This document shows positions 25,349 to 34,416 of a DNA stretch of 64,000 nt, in pieces. The translations under genes and the position numbers were made by a program. The stretch's first letter is position 1, and every line of letters begins with the position of its first letter. The DNA lies in assembly GCF_045055655.1 (NCBI RefSeq), contig NZ_JBANFI010000002.1:186001-250000 (forward strand), given 5' to 3'. The DNA comes from Marinospirillum alkalitolerans. GTDB taxonomy: Bacteria > Pseudomonadota > Gammaproteobacteria > Pseudomonadales > Halomonadaceae. The notes under the pieces were generated by a model. That model was not told where the DNA came from, made no database searches, and saw nothing but the letters and a program-made list of their open reading frames with translations.

Positions 25349-27223
25349 CTAAACCTTAAACTGACTAACCTGCTGATTCAGCAAGCTGGCCTGCCCTGCG
25401 AGCTCCTGACTGGCCTGAGTCAGATTGGCAGCCGCGTCTTCTGTCTGTGTCGACAAATCATTGATGTTAAACACGTTACGATTGATCTCCTCCGCAACAG
25501 AAGACTGCTCTTCGGCGGCACTGGCAATCTGCAGATTCATACCGGCGATCTGCTCAATCGCTTGGTTGACTTGATTCAAGCGCAAGGCCATTTCTTCAGC
25601 GCGCGAGACAGTTTGCTGCGCCGCTTCTCGGCTCGCCTCCATCACCCGTACGACCTGATCTGTCTGCGCAAACAGGCGATCGACCACCTGCTGAATATCC
25701 TGCGTGCTCTGCTGAGTACGGGCAGCCAAGGAGCGAACTTCATCTGCCACCACAGCAAAACCGCGCCCATGCTCGCCTGCACGTGCGGCTTCAATCGCGG
25801 CGTTCAGTGCCAATAGATTGGTTTGCTCAGAAACCGCGCTGATGACATCCAGCATACCCGCGATATCCTGGGTCCCTCCTTTGAGCGCAGTCATCGCTTC
25901 GGTACTCTGATCCAGCGTCGTATCGAGCTTCTGTAAAGCGCTCAGCGTTGCCTGAAGCAGCTGATGACCCTCGCGTGTTTGTTGATCGGCATGGCTGGCC
26001 TGTTGCGCGGCCTGTCCAGCGTGAGCCGCGACTTCTTGTACTGTCGCCGTCATCTGATTCATGGCTGTCGCGACTTGATCTGTCTCAGCGCTCTGCTGGC
26101 TAACCACCCGCGCGCTTTCTTGAGTAATCGAGGAGAGCTCTTCTGATGCGGCAGACACTGAGTCGGCCGAGTGTCCCACTTCTTGCACCAGATGATGAAT
26201 CTTATCGACAAAGGCATTAAAGGCCTCGGCGATGCGTGCCACCTCGTCCTGGCCTTCCACCTGCATCCGCTGTGTGAGATCACCCTCACCCTGGCCGATA
26301 TCCACCATCGCCTCGCTGACGCGTGCCAAGCGACGAAAACCACCTGCCGTGACCAGCCATAGCACACCACCAGCAGCCAGCGCGACGATCAAGACCAGAG
26401 CCACTGTCCAGCGCAGCATACGATAGACACCGGCAAGAGCATCCTGCTTATCCAAGGCAATATTCAGCACCCATGGTGTTCCGGCAATTGGCTGACTGGT
26501 CAGCAGCACCGCTCGCTGCTCAACTCGCACCTCTGGCAGACTACCGCGCGCAGCACTTTGAAGCAGCGTATTACTCAGCTCAGGACTGAGATCGCGCAAG
26601 GTTTTCAAGGTCAAAGCAGGATCAGGGTGCGCAATAATCTGCCCTTCTTGATTGGTCAAGAAGGCAAAACTGGATTCCGTGGGGGAGATGCGGCGCACCG
26701 TCTCAATAATGGCCTGTAAAGACACATCGCTGGCCAGCACACCACGCGCAGCACTCTGCCCAAGAGGCTGGCTGAGGCTGATCACCAGCTCATTCGAATC
26801 GGCATCCAGATAAGGCGCAGTCACGATCAGCTGATTGGCCTGCTGCGCTTGGCGATACCAATCACGTGTGCGCGGGTCGTAATCTGCAGGAGGCTCCCAG
26901 CCATCAGAAAACACTGACCGGCCATCAGGATAAGCAACATAAGCGGCGATAAAACCACCGCCATCACTGAGCTGCGTTAAGGCTGCCATCACTGGGCGCT
27001 GTTCAATCACTTCAGCCGTTGCCCCAAGCATGGTTTGACGCTCTTGCATCCAGCCACCAATAAAAGCCGCCTGACTCTCCAGCTGTTGAGTGAGGTTGCG
27101 CTGCATCTGCTGCTGATAGGTCTGCAGACTGATGCGCATAATCAAAAAGCTGATGATCACCAAAGCGATCAGAATCAACGCAAGGCTGGTCAAAATAATA
27201 CGCTGGCGAAAAGAGCGAAGCAT
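25349..27223 (-). CDS. Methyl-accepting chemotaxis protein with dCache_1 sensor
   Basis: A 624-residue chemoreceptor. TM1 spans residues ~9-31 (IILTSLALILIALVIISFLIM) and TM2 ~272-295. The periplasmic dCache_1 sensor lies between them and contains YDPRTRDWYRQA and TAPYLDADSNEL, fitting the amino-acid-binding dCache signature as I recall it (YxxxxRxWY...Y.D). A HAMP domain follows, then a cytoplasmic signalling domain with the hairpin-tip sequence ISAVSEQTNLLALNAAIEAA. There is no C-terminal CheR-tethering pentapeptide. ATG 27223 was preferred to the upstream frame (to 27325) because it places TM1 at the N-terminus. A PsrA-like box lies 137 bases upstream. An amino-acid ligand is a motif-based prediction. 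Confidence 0.88.
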   Translation of the reverse strand: MLRSFRQRIILTSLALILIALVIISFLIMRISLQTYQQQMQRNLTQQLESQAAFIGGWMQERQTMLGATAEVIEQRPVMAALTQLSDGGGFIAAYVAYPDGRSVFSDGWEPPADYDPRTRDWYRQAQQANQLIVTAPYLDADSNELVISLSQPLGQSAARGVLASDVSLQAIIETVRRISPTESSFAFLTNQEGQIIAHPDPALTLKTLRDLSPELSNTLLQSAARGSLPEVRVEQRAVLLTSQPIAGTPWVLNIALDKQDALAGVYRMLRWTVALVLIVALAAGGVLWLVTAGGFRRLARVSEAMVDIGQGEGDLTQRMQVEGQDEVARIAEAFNAFVDKIHHLVQEVGHSADSVSAASEELSSITQESARVVSQQSAETDQVATAMNQMTATVQEVAAHAGQAAQQASHADQQTREGHQLLQATLSALQKLDTTLDQSTEAMTALKGGTQDIAGMLDVISAVSEQTNLLALNAAIEAARAGEHGRGFAVVADEVRSLAARTQQSTQDIQQVVDRLFAQTDQVVRVMEASREAAQQTVSRAEEMALRLNQVNQAIEQIAGMNLQIASAAEEQSSVAEEINRNVFNINDLSTQTEDAAANLTQASQELAGQASLLNQQVSQFKV

Positions 27224-27359
27224 GCTGGACCCCAAGTTAAAAGCGTGAAAGACAAGTGTTGATTTTAGCTCTTCCATGAGACAGCGCCTGTGAACTCTTG
27301 CAAGTATCGCCGCGCATCTTGTCACTCTAGCTTAGCGAGGCTCCTGCTGTTTGCAAATT

Positions 27360-27373
27360 AAAACACTTGTTTT
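27360..27373. promoter_or_regulatory. PsrA-like palindrome upstream of the chemoreceptor
   Basis: AAAAC-ACTT-GTTTT, AAAC-N4-GTTT type, between the trxB terminator and the chemoreceptor start. It shares 19 of 21 bases (27361-27381) with the site before DUF1302, including the non-palindromic CTGAT tail. The outer bases are A/T, not the G/C preferred by Pseudomonas PsrA. Confidence 0.4.
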
Positions 27374-27388
27374 ATTCTGATCTGTAAC

Positions 27389-27414
27389 AAAAAAGGCCCA
27401 GCCTAAGCTGAGCC
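27389..27414 (-). terminator. Intrinsic terminator of trxB
   Basis: On the minus strand GGCTCAGC, loop TTAG and GCTGGGCC (one mismatch) are followed by TTTTTTG, 24 bases after the trxB stop. Confidence 0.85.
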
Positions 27415-27437
27415 TTCCATCATCACTACAACACAGG

Positions 27438-28397
27438 TCACACAAGGTCGCTTTTTGGTAAAGCATCCAAATAACGCTCAGCATCCAGCGCGGCCATACA
27501 GCCTGATCCGGCTGAGGTAATGGCCTGACGATAGATATGATCACTGACATCCCCTGCGGCAAAGACACCGGGAATACTGGTGGCCGTGGCATTGCCCTGT
27601 AAGCCGCTGTGAATGGTGATATAGCCGTTGTTCATGGCGAGCTGGCCTTGGAAAAGATCGGTATTGGGCTTATGGCCGATCGCGATAAACACGCCCATCA
27701 CATCCAGCTGGCGCTCTTGGCCGTCTTGGGTTGATTTCAGACGCAAGCCTGTCACGCCCTGCTCATCGCCCAGCACTTCTTCTAACTGGTGATGCCACAA
27801 TAGATCGATCTTGCCTTCTTCCACCTTGGCAAAGAGTTGCTGCTGCAGGATCTTCTCCGCCTTCAAGCTATCGCGTCGATGAATCAGCGTGACTTTTTTG
27901 GCGATGTTGGCCAGATACAGGGCTTCTTCAACTGCGGTATTACCACCACCCACCACCGCCACAGCCTGATTCTTGTAGAAAAAGCCATCACAGGTGGCAC
28001 AGGCAGAGACACCCTTACCCATAAACGCCGTCTCACTGGGTAGCCCTAAGTATTGAGCGCTGGCCCCAGTGGCAATAATTAAGGCATCACAGGTGTATTC
28101 ACCCTGATCACCTTGCAAGCGAAAAGGCCGCTGCTGCAGATCAGCTGTGTGGATATGATCAAAAAGAATGCGCGTTTCAAAGCGTTCAGCATGACGCCGC
28201 ATCCGCTCCATCAGCTCCGGCCCTTGCACACCTTGATCATCACCAGGCCAGTTATCCACTTCAGTCGTCGTGGTCAGCTGACCACCCATTTGCATGCCAG
28301 TGATCAGCAGAGGACGCAAATTAGCACGCGCAGCGTAGACCGCAGCCGTATAACCAGCAGGGCCAGATCCTAAAATAATCAGTGGGCTATGAGACAT
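27438..28397 (-). CDS. trxB: Thioredoxin reductase TrxB
   Basis: A 319-residue low-molecular-weight thioredoxin reductase: moves electrons from NADPH through FAD and a redox disulfide to thioredoxin. LIILGSGPAGYTAAVYAARA is the FAD-binding dinucleotide fold at the N-terminus; Cys133-Ala-Thr-Cys136 (ACATCDGFFY) is the active-site disulfide; VAVVGGGNTAVEEALYLANI binds NADPH; GVFAAGDVSD is the late FAD motif. Length is standard. It is monocistronic, with its own terminator. About 210 bases separate it from tRNA-Thr upstream. Confidence 0.96.
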   Translation of the reverse strand: MSHSPLIILGSGPAGYTAAVYAARANLRPLLITGMQMGGQLTTTTEVDNWPGDDQGVQGPELMERMRRHAERFETRILFDHIHTADLQQRPFRLQGDQGEYTCDALIIATGASAQYLGLPSETAFMGKGVSACATCDGFFYKNQAVAVVGGGNTAVEEALYLANIAKKVTLIHRRDSLKAEKILQQQLFAKVEEGKIDLLWHHQLEEVLGDEQGVTGLRLKSTQDGQERQLDVMGVFIAIGHKPNTDLFQGQLAMNNGYITIHSGLQGNATATSIPGVFAAGDVSDHIYRQAITSAGSGCMAALDAERYLDALPKSDLV

Positions 28398-28607
28398 GTT
28401 TTTTCCTATTGCAGCGTAAGATTCTAAAGCGCATCAGTCTAACTCAGACCGAAGCCAAGCGCGAAGATCAGCAGGCGAAGAATCTAGCAGAAAAGGCAAG
28501 CAGGATAAAACAGAGATAAGATATAGCGAAGATTAACGCAGACTATCGAGAAATTGAAGAATCAATCAGGAGAAAAGCGAGGAGAAAAAAGAAAACAAAC
28601 TTTGGAG

Positions 28608-28683
<76 letters not shown>

Positions 28684-28700
28684 AACCAAAGTTTTTAGGT

Positions 28701-28775
28701 TGGCTGGGGTGGAAGGATTCGAACCCACGCATGGCTGGACCAAAACCAGCTGCCTTACCACTTGGCGACACCCCA
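28701..28775 (-). tRNA. tRNA-Gln (anticodon TTG)
   Basis: 75 nt with encoded CCA. Acceptor TGGGGTG pairs with CACCCCA and the discriminator is G; the anticodon arm GCTGG-TTTTGGT-CCAGC places TTG at 34-36. The U1-A72 pair at the top of the acceptor stem is typical of glutamine tRNAs. Confidence 0.95.
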
Positions 28776-28818
28776 ACACATACACCTAAATTTACTGCAA
28801 CAACACACAACTTAGAGT

Positions 28819-28894
28819 TGGTGGCCAGAGGCGGAATCGAACCGCCGACACAGGGATTTTCAATCCCTTGCTCTACCAACTGAGCTATCTGGCC
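28819..28894 (-). tRNA. tRNA-Phe (anticodon GAA)
   Basis: 76 nt with encoded CCA. Acceptor GGCCAGA pairs with TCTGGCC; the anticodon arm GGGAT-TGAAAAT-CCC gives GAA. First gene of the Phe-Gln-Thr tRNA cluster, about 80 bases downstream of yggX. Confidence 0.95.
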
Positions 28895-28974
28895 TCAACG
28901 GGTGCATATTTAAAAGCTTTTCATTCTTTTCGTCAAGCACTTTTTTGAATTATTTTTTCTTTTCACTCAAAAAC

Positions 28975-29250
28975 TTAACGATCACTAGGCGGGACGTAGC
29001 CTTCAGCCTGATCCGCCTCGTCATTATCGAGGAACTTTTCCATCTGCTCAAGCAAATATTGACGTGTTGATGGCTCAAAAACCTTGAGTCTTTTTTCATT
29101 GATCAAGCGAGTTTGATGCTCCAACCAGGCTTGCCAGGCTTTTTTGGAAACCGTCGCCAGCAACTCCTGACCTTTTTCACCTGGCATCGGAGGTTGGCTC
29201 AGAGCCTCAAGCTCTTGTTGATATTTGCGACACAACACCATCTTGGTCAT
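28975..29250 (-). CDS. yggX: Probable Fe(II)-trafficking protein YggX
   Basis: A 91-residue acidic protein that protects iron-sulfur clusters and DNA from oxidative damage. The family pattern is clear: KMVLCRKYQQELEALSQPPMPG with the single conserved Cys at residue 7, then GQELLATVSKKAWQAWLEHQ, MLINEKRL-like INEKRLKVFEPSTRQYLLEQM, and an acidic tail ending in GYVPP. It follows mutY on the same strand after 33 bases, the standard mutY-yggX operon. Confidence 0.95.
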   Translation of the reverse strand: MTKMVLCRKYQQELEALSQPPMPGEKGQELLATVSKKAWQAWLEHQTRLINEKRLKVFEPSTRQYLLEQMEKFLDNDEADQAEGYVPPSDR

Positions 29251-29283
29251 AAAACACCTTTGCTGGGTATCGGGTTGGATGAA

Positions 29284-30363
29284 TCAAAAAAGCTGGCCTT
29301 GCTGAGCTGCACGCTGTGCCTGGAGCAACTTTTCGATAGGTGCGGGCAGTCCAAGGGCAGCAGGCTGCTGAGGATCATACCAAATTTGCGCTGGTGCGTC
29401 AGAGCTGGCAGTGACAGGCCCATCGATGAGCGACTGCGCACCCAGCCGCAAGCGCCAAGGACGGATAATCAGCTGGTAGTGGGTAAAAGCATGCTCTATC
29501 TGCGGCTGCGCCTCTAGCCTGCCTGTTAATGCTCGTTCTGCCAGCCAAGCCTGCAAACCAGCTGAGGTCGCAAATTCAGGCAGACTCCACAGGCCACCCC
29601 AGATCCCTTGATCTGGACGCCGCTCAAGCAACCACTGCTGCTGGTGCTCTAACAGCAAGAAATGGCGTTCTTTTTGTGGGCGAGTCTTTTTTGGCTTGGG
29701 CGTTGGCAAACAAGCGGTTTGATCCGTTGCATAGGCCACACACTGCTGCTGATGTGGGCAGCGAGGACATGCCGGTTGACGCGGCTTACACAGGGTTGCG
29801 CCCAAATCCATAATCGCCTGGGTATAGGCCGCCACATCCTGCTGAGGTGTTAAATCCTCTGCCAGCTGCCAGAGCTGCGCTTCGATGGTTTTCTGGCCCG
29901 GCCAGCCTTCTATGCCTGCATAGCGTGTTAAGACGCGCTTGACGTTACCGTCAAGAATGGTGGCACGCTGCCCGGTACTGAAAGCCCGAATCGCTGCGGC
30001 CGTGGAACGCCCAATACCGGGTAGAGCCTCCATCTCGCTTTGGCTGCCAACAGGAAACTCGCCTCCTAGCGCCATCACGGCTTGAGCACAACGATGCAAA
30101 TTACGCGCGCGCGTGTAGTAGCCCAAACCGGCCCAAAGCTGCAGCACTTCATCTTGGCTAGCCGCCGCCAGATCCGCTACGGTTGGAAAGCGCGCCATAA
30201 AGCGCGGATAGTAATCGAGCACCTTCACGACCTGGGTTTGTTGCAGCATGATTTCCGAGATCCAAACACGATAAGGGGTTGGATTGTGCTGCCAAGGAAG
30301 ATCATGGCGGCCATGCTGGCGATACCAGCTCAGCAATCGGGAGGCAAAAGAATCGGGGCGCAT
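29284..30363 (-). CDS. mutY: A/G-specific adenine DNA glycosylase MutY
   Basis: Removes adenine mispaired with 8-oxoguanine. The 359-residue protein has the HhH-GPD fold (MLQQTQVVKVLDYYPRF; LPGIGRSTAAAIRAF with catalytic Asp following in ILDGNVKR). Its [4Fe-4S] cluster ligands are spaced C-x6-C-x2-C-x5-C (CKPRQPACPRCPHQQQC). The C-terminal ~130 residues form the Nudix-like domain that recognises 8-oxoG. ATG 30363 follows an AGG six bases upstream and is chosen over a TTG one codon earlier. Operon with yggX; both counter oxidative damage. Confidence 0.96.
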   Translation of the reverse strand: MRPDSFASRLLSWYRQHGRHDLPWQHNPTPYRVWISEIMLQQTQVVKVLDYYPRFMARFPTVADLAAASQDEVLQLWAGLGYYTRARNLHRCAQAVMALGGEFPVGSQSEMEALPGIGRSTAAAIRAFSTGQRATILDGNVKRVLTRYAGIEGWPGQKTIEAQLWQLAEDLTPQQDVAAYTQAIMDLGATLCKPRQPACPRCPHQQQCVAYATDQTACLPTPKPKKTRPQKERHFLLLEHQQQWLLERRPDQGIWGGLWSLPEFATSAGLQAWLAERALTGRLEAQPQIEHAFTHYQLIIRPWRLRLGAQSLIDGPVTASSDAPAQIWYDPQQPAALGLPAPIEKLLQAQRAAQQGQLF

Positions 30364-30568
30364 CAAAAACCTGCTTTACAGATAAAGAGATTTACTTTCG
30401 ATGCGATTTTAACTTAAATAGCCTCAGACAAGGCAACAGAACATCATTATTGTTCACAAAGATAAAATCAAAGACAAAAGGTCGCACCCTTAAGACCACC
30501 TTGTTCAGCTCGAACCTGCCTGCCAATACAGGTCGGTCTTTGCTCTTGATGATCACGATAGGTATCGC

Positions 30569-31843
30569 ATGGAGACGGATATTCTTGCTCAGCAACACAC
30601 GCTGCTGCTGGCTCAACAGCTGCGGCTGAGGCGATCTCTGATGGCAGCTGGTGCCGGACTGGCCAACAGCTCAGTGATTTTTTCAGCCTGGTGGCTAGGT
30701 TATCTGGATTGGTCATCTCTGCATTTGACCAGCTATATTGCCATCACCTGCCTTGTCTGCCTGTTGTTCCCCCTATTGATTTCCAGCCGTCTCAACCTTC
30801 GCTTTCGTGACCCCAGCCTCACTCATGCACAGATCTCTTGGCATTTGCTGCTCACCGTTTATGCTATGGCTTTAGCGCCTGATCTGCGCAGCCTATTGGT
30901 CATTAATCTGTTCTTAATTCTTTTGTTTGCTGTTTTTCGCTATACCCCACGTCGCCTTCCTTGGCTTGCTGCAGCGATGGGGGTCTGCTACCTGATTGCG
31001 TTGGTCTTTTCACTCAGTCTCCGCTCCAGCCCGATTGATTGGCGCTACGAGTGGCTGGTTGGGCAGGTGGTCTTGCTGGGCATTATTGGCATCAGCCTGA
31101 TCGGCGGTGAGATTGCTGGCCTGCGCGCGGCATTAAAGCGTCGTAATACGCATCTGGCTGAAGCCATGCACAAGATTGAAGAGCTGGCCGTCACCGATGA
31201 ACTGACGGGCCTCTACAACCGCCGCCATCTGCTCAGGATTCTGCGCCGCCAAAAAGGGCTCAGTGATCGCGGCCAGTATGATTTTTCGATCGGTTTTATC
31301 GATCTCGATTACTTTAAGCAGATCAATGACACCTTTGGCCATGATGCAGGGGATCTCACACTGCAAAAAGTGGCAGCCACCATCCGCGCCAGCCTGCGTG
31401 ATGTCGATTATGTCGCCCGTCTAGGCGGTGAAGAGTTTGTGATCGTGCTGGCACAAACCTCGCCCCAAGCAGCCCATCAGATTGCAGAACGCCTGCGCCA
31501 AGATTTAGAAGCGCTGATTATCCATCTAGAAGACGAGCGGCCTGATATTATGCTGACGGCCTCGATTGGCCTCGCCAGCTATCAGCCCAAAGAGAGCATT
31601 GAAGATTTGATGCGACGCGCGGATCAGGCGCTCTATGCAGCCAAGGAGTGTGGTCGCAATTGCATTATTGATGAAGCAGATCTGGCCACCAGTCCGTTAG
31701 CTGAACAGATCAAAGAAACGGCCAGCTCCTGCACCGAACCACGCCAGCAAGAAGCGGCCGTGGTCTTTGTGGCGGAGCCAGCTAGCACTCAACAGCAGCC
31801 TTTAGAAACCGATCAAGTCGAGCCTCCGGCGCGTCTTTGCTGA
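30569..31843 (+). CDS. Membrane diguanylate cyclase (6TM-GGDEF)
   Basis: A 424-residue inner-membrane enzyme expected to make cyclic di-GMP from two GTP. About six helices occupy residues ~25-185, with no large periplasmic loop. The GGDEF domain (~205-365) has an intact active site GGEEF (286-290) and an intact inhibitory I-site RDVD exactly five residues upstream. TGLYNRRHLLRIL and IDLDYFKQINDTFGHDAGD are standard family blocks. The last ~50 residues are a polar, low-complexity tail. The 3' end overlaps the convergent tadA gene by 31 bases. Confidence 0.9.
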   Translation: METDILAQQHTLLLAQQLRLRRSLMAAGAGLANSSVIFSAWWLGYLDWSSLHLTSYIAITCLVCLLFPLLISSRLNLRFRDPSLTHAQISWHLLLTVYAMALAPDLRSLLVINLFLILLFAVFRYTPRRLPWLAAAMGVCYLIALVFSLSLRSSPIDWRYEWLVGQVVLLGIIGISLIGGEIAGLRAALKRRNTHLAEAMHKIEELAVTDELTGLYNRRHLLRILRRQKGLSDRGQYDFSIGFIDLDYFKQINDTFGHDAGDLTLQKVAATIRASLRDVDYVARLGGEEFVIVLAQTSPQAAHQIAERLRQDLEALIIHLEDERPDIMLTASIGLASYQPKESIEDLMRRADQALYAAKECGRNCIIDEADLATSPLAEQIKETASSCTEPRQQEAAVVFVAEPASTQQQPLETDQVEPPARLC

Positions 31844-32280
31844 AAAAAGGCCTGCAGCTGACGCTGGCATTTTGCCGCCAGCAGCCCACCTTCCACTTCT
31901 AGCCGATGGGTGTACCAGGGCTGCGCGGGCAGATTACACACCGAGGCCAGCGCACCTGTTTTAGGCTCCTTCGCGCCGTAGACCAGCTTGGCCAAACGTG
32001 CATTCAGAATCGCACCTATACACATAGTGCAAGGCTCCAGCGTGACATAAAGCGTGCAGCCAGTCAGGCGATAATTACCGATCTGGCGACCAGCTTCGCG
32101 CAAGGCCACCATCTCAGCATGGGCAGTTGGGTCCGCATCACAGATGCAGCGATTCATACCCCGCCCCAGAATCTCACCCTGCGCATCCACCAGCACGGCA
32201 CCCACAGGCACCTCACCGAGAGCGGCAGCCTGTTCTGCCAACTCCAACGCACGATGCATATAAAACTCTGGCTTAGGCAT
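31813..32280 (-). CDS. tadA: tRNA(Arg) adenosine-34 deaminase TadA
   Basis: Converts A34 to inosine in the wobble position of tRNA-Arg(ACG). The 155-residue protein has the cytidine/deoxycytidylate-deaminase zinc site: TAHAEMVAL supplies the His ligand and catalytic Glu, and LEPCTMCIGAIL the two Cys ligands (PCxxC). RLAKLVYGAKEPKTGA is TadA-specific. ATG 32280 lies inside the end of the preceding gene (8-base overlap), placing tadA in a guaB-guaA-orf-tadA cluster. The frame upstream to 32355 belongs to that overlap. Confidence 0.94.
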   Translation of the reverse strand: MPKPEFYMHRALELAEQAAALGEVPVGAVLVDAQGEILGRGMNRCICDADPTAHAEMVALREAGRQIGNYRLTGCTLYVTLEPCTMCIGAILNARLAKLVYGAKEPKTGALASVCNLPAQPWYTHRLEVEGGLLAAKCQRQLQAFFQQRRAGGST

Positions 32281-32719
32281 CAGGTTGATCCACCAAGCCC
32301 AAAGCCGCCTCCAGCACCCGCTGATAGCGCCCCTGCTCACAGGCCTGCAGAACACGCAATCCCAGATATTGATTAGTATTGATCGTGGAGGGTACCTCTA
32401 GCCGCTTGCCCTCACTCAAAGCAATCAAGCGCACAAACATGCCAAAGGTTTCAATGCGATGCAGACGCACATCCTGCTGCTCATCACCTATAGGGCAGAC
32501 AGAGAAGCGCAGCGCATCCATTAAATGCGCTGCTGTAACACCCGGACTTTGCAGCAGAGGCTTGCCTTCAAACACCTCTGCCTGACGCCCACTAATCAAC
32601 AGATTAGATTGAATCATCACAAAGCGATGTTCAAAGGGGTCCCTCACCTGGGGTGCTGCCCACGCTTTGCTGATCAAAAGAAAACACATCACTACCAAAG
32701 CACGGACAGCAAAAGGCAT
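32273..32719 (-). CDS. Secreted hypothetical protein between guaA and tadA
   Basis: A 148-residue protein with a signal peptide (AVRALVVMCFLLISKAWAAPQ, cleavage after AWA). The mature part has three cysteines (FSVCPIGDEQ, VLQACEQGRY) and no motif I recognise; LHRIETFGMFVRLIALSEGKRL suggests a mixed alpha/beta domain. ATG 32719 starts three bases after the guaA stop, with GGGAG six bases upstream inside guaA. The 3' end overlaps tadA. It is probably translated from the guaA message; function unknown. Confidence 0.7.
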   Translation of the reverse strand: MPFAVRALVVMCFLLISKAWAAPQVRDPFEHRFVMIQSNLLISGRQAEVFEGKPLLQSPGVTAAHLMDALRFSVCPIGDEQQDVRLHRIETFGMFVRLIALSEGKRLEVPSTINTNQYLGLRVLQACEQGRYQRVLEAALGLVDQPDA

Positions 32720-32721
32720 GG

Positions 32722-34296
32722 TTACTCCCACTCAATCGTTGCAGGTGGCTTGCTCGATACGTCATAGGTGACGCGTGAAACACCCGCCAGTTCATTGATA
32801 ATGCGGTTCGAGACCTTCTCCAAAAGCTCGTAAGGCAGGTGCGCCCAGCGTGCGGTCATAAAGTCGATGGTTTCAACGGCGCGTAGCGCGATCACCCATT
32901 CATAGCGGCGACCATCACCGACCACACCGACTGATTTAACCGGCAGGAAGACCGCAAAGGCCTGACTGGTTTTTTCATACCAGCCTGCAGCACGCAACTC
33001 TTCGATAAAGATGGCATCGGCATCGCGCAGAATATCGGCATAGTCTTTTTTGACTTCACCCAGAATACGCACACCCAAACCAGGGCCAGGGAAGGGATGA
33101 CGATAAACCATATCATAGGGCAGGCCGAGTTCAAGACCGATCTTGCGCACTTCGTCTTTGAACAGCTCACGCAAGGGCTCGACTAGCTCCATCCGCATGG
33201 TGTCAGGGAGACCGCCAACGTTATGGTGAGATTTGATCACATGCGCCTTGCCGGTTTTAGCGGCGGCAGATTCAATCACATCTGGGTAGATGGTGCCCTG
33301 AGCGAGGAAATCAACATCGGTCAGCTTGGCCGCTTCTTGTTCAAACACATCAATAAAGGTATTGCCGATCACCTTGCGCTTGGCTTCTGGATCGGTCACA
33401 CCTTTTAAGCGCCCAAGGAACAGCTCTTCGGCATCAGCACGGATGACTTTGACACCCATATTGCGCGCGAACATCTCCATAACTTGCTCGCCTTCATTCT
33501 TGCGCAGCAGGCCGTTATCAACAAAGACACAGGTCAGCTGGTCACCAATGGCCTTATGTAACAAGGCGGCGACAACAGAGGAATCGACACCACCTGACAG
33601 GCCGAGCAGTACCTTGCGTTCACCCACCTGCTCACGAACACGCTGCACCATATCTTCAATAATCTGCGCGGGCGTCCAGAGGGCGTCACAGGCGCAGATC
33701 TCGCGCAAAAAGCGCTCCAGCATCCGCTGGCCTTGCAGTGTGTGAGTCACTTCTGGGTGGAATTGCACACCGTAAAAATGCTTGGCTTCACAGCTCATCG
33801 CAGCAATCGCGCAGCTGGGGGTAGAAGCAGTAATCTGGAAGCCTTCAGGCAGAGCCACCACCTTATCACCGTGGCTCATCCACACATCCAGCAAGCCTTG
33901 GCCTTGTGCATTCACATGATCACGAATGTCGTGGAAGAAGGCCGACTCGGCCTCCAGCTGGACCTGTGCATAACCAAATTCGCGCACATTCGAGCCTTCA
34001 ACCTGACCACCCAGCTGCTGCGCCATGGTTTGCATGCCGTAGCAGATACCCAGCACAGGCAGGCCCAGCTCAAAAACCACCTGAGGCGCGCGTGGCGAGC
34101 CAGCCTCGGTAACCGACTCAGGACCACCAGCGAGGATGATGCCTTTCGGATCAAAATCACGGATCTGCGCTTCAGTGATGTCATAGGGATAGATCTCGCA
34201 ATAGACGCCCAGCTCACGCACGCGGCGAGCAATCAGCTGGGTGTACTGCGAACCAAAATCCAAAATCAGAATTTTATGGGCGTGGATATCTTGCAT
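32722..34296 (-). CDS. guaA: GMP synthase (glutamine-hydrolysing) GuaA
   Basis: Last step of GMP synthesis: XMP plus glutamine and ATP gives GMP. The 524-residue protein has the class I glutamine amidotransferase domain first, with nucleophile Cys in LGICYGMQ (~85-92) and His/Glu in VQFHPEVTHT. The ATP-pyrophosphatase domain follows (LGLSGGVDSSVVAALLHKAI, SGGxDS P-loop at ~235-240), then the dimerisation domain ending TYDVSSKPPATIEWE. Follows guaB after 120 bases that hold two hairpins. Confidence 0.97.
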   Translation of the reverse strand: MQDIHAHKILILDFGSQYTQLIARRVRELGVYCEIYPYDITEAQIRDFDPKGIILAGGPESVTEAGSPRAPQVVFELGLPVLGICYGMQTMAQQLGGQVEGSNVREFGYAQVQLEAESAFFHDIRDHVNAQGQGLLDVWMSHGDKVVALPEGFQITASTPSCAIAAMSCEAKHFYGVQFHPEVTHTLQGQRMLERFLREICACDALWTPAQIIEDMVQRVREQVGERKVLLGLSGGVDSSVVAALLHKAIGDQLTCVFVDNGLLRKNEGEQVMEMFARNMGVKVIRADAEELFLGRLKGVTDPEAKRKVIGNTFIDVFEQEAAKLTDVDFLAQGTIYPDVIESAAAKTGKAHVIKSHHNVGGLPDTMRMELVEPLRELFKDEVRKIGLELGLPYDMVYRHPFPGPGLGVRILGEVKKDYADILRDADAIFIEELRAAGWYEKTSQAFAVFLPVKSVGVVGDGRRYEWVIALRAVETIDFMTARWAHLPYELLEKVSNRIINELAGVSRVTYDVSSKPPATIEWE

Positions 34297-34320
34297 AAAA
34301 GAGGTCTCTTAAAGTGATCA

Positions 34321-34348
34321 AGGCAAGCGCATCAGAGCACGCTTGCCT
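34321..34348 (-). other. Perfect 9-bp inverted repeat just upstream of guaA
   Basis: AGGCAAGCG (34321-34329) and CGCTTGCCT (34340-34348) flank a 10-base loop, 24 bases before the guaA start on the minus strand. No U-tract follows, so it is a leader hairpin or processing site, not a terminator. Confidence 0.5.
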
Positions 34349-34366
34349 CGAAGATCTTGATAGCGA

Positions 34367-34390
34367 CCCCATCTCATCAGCGAGATGGGG
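34367..34390 (-). other. Perfect 9-bp inverted repeat after guaB
   Basis: CCCCATCTC (34367-34375), loop ATCAGC and GAGATGGGG (34382-34390), 26 bases past the guaB stop. Strong GC stem without a U-tract on either strand; may protect the guaB 3' end or partially terminate transcription. Confidence 0.5.
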
Positions 34391-34416
34391 AGAAGACGAA
34401 TCGCCACAGGGTGCTA

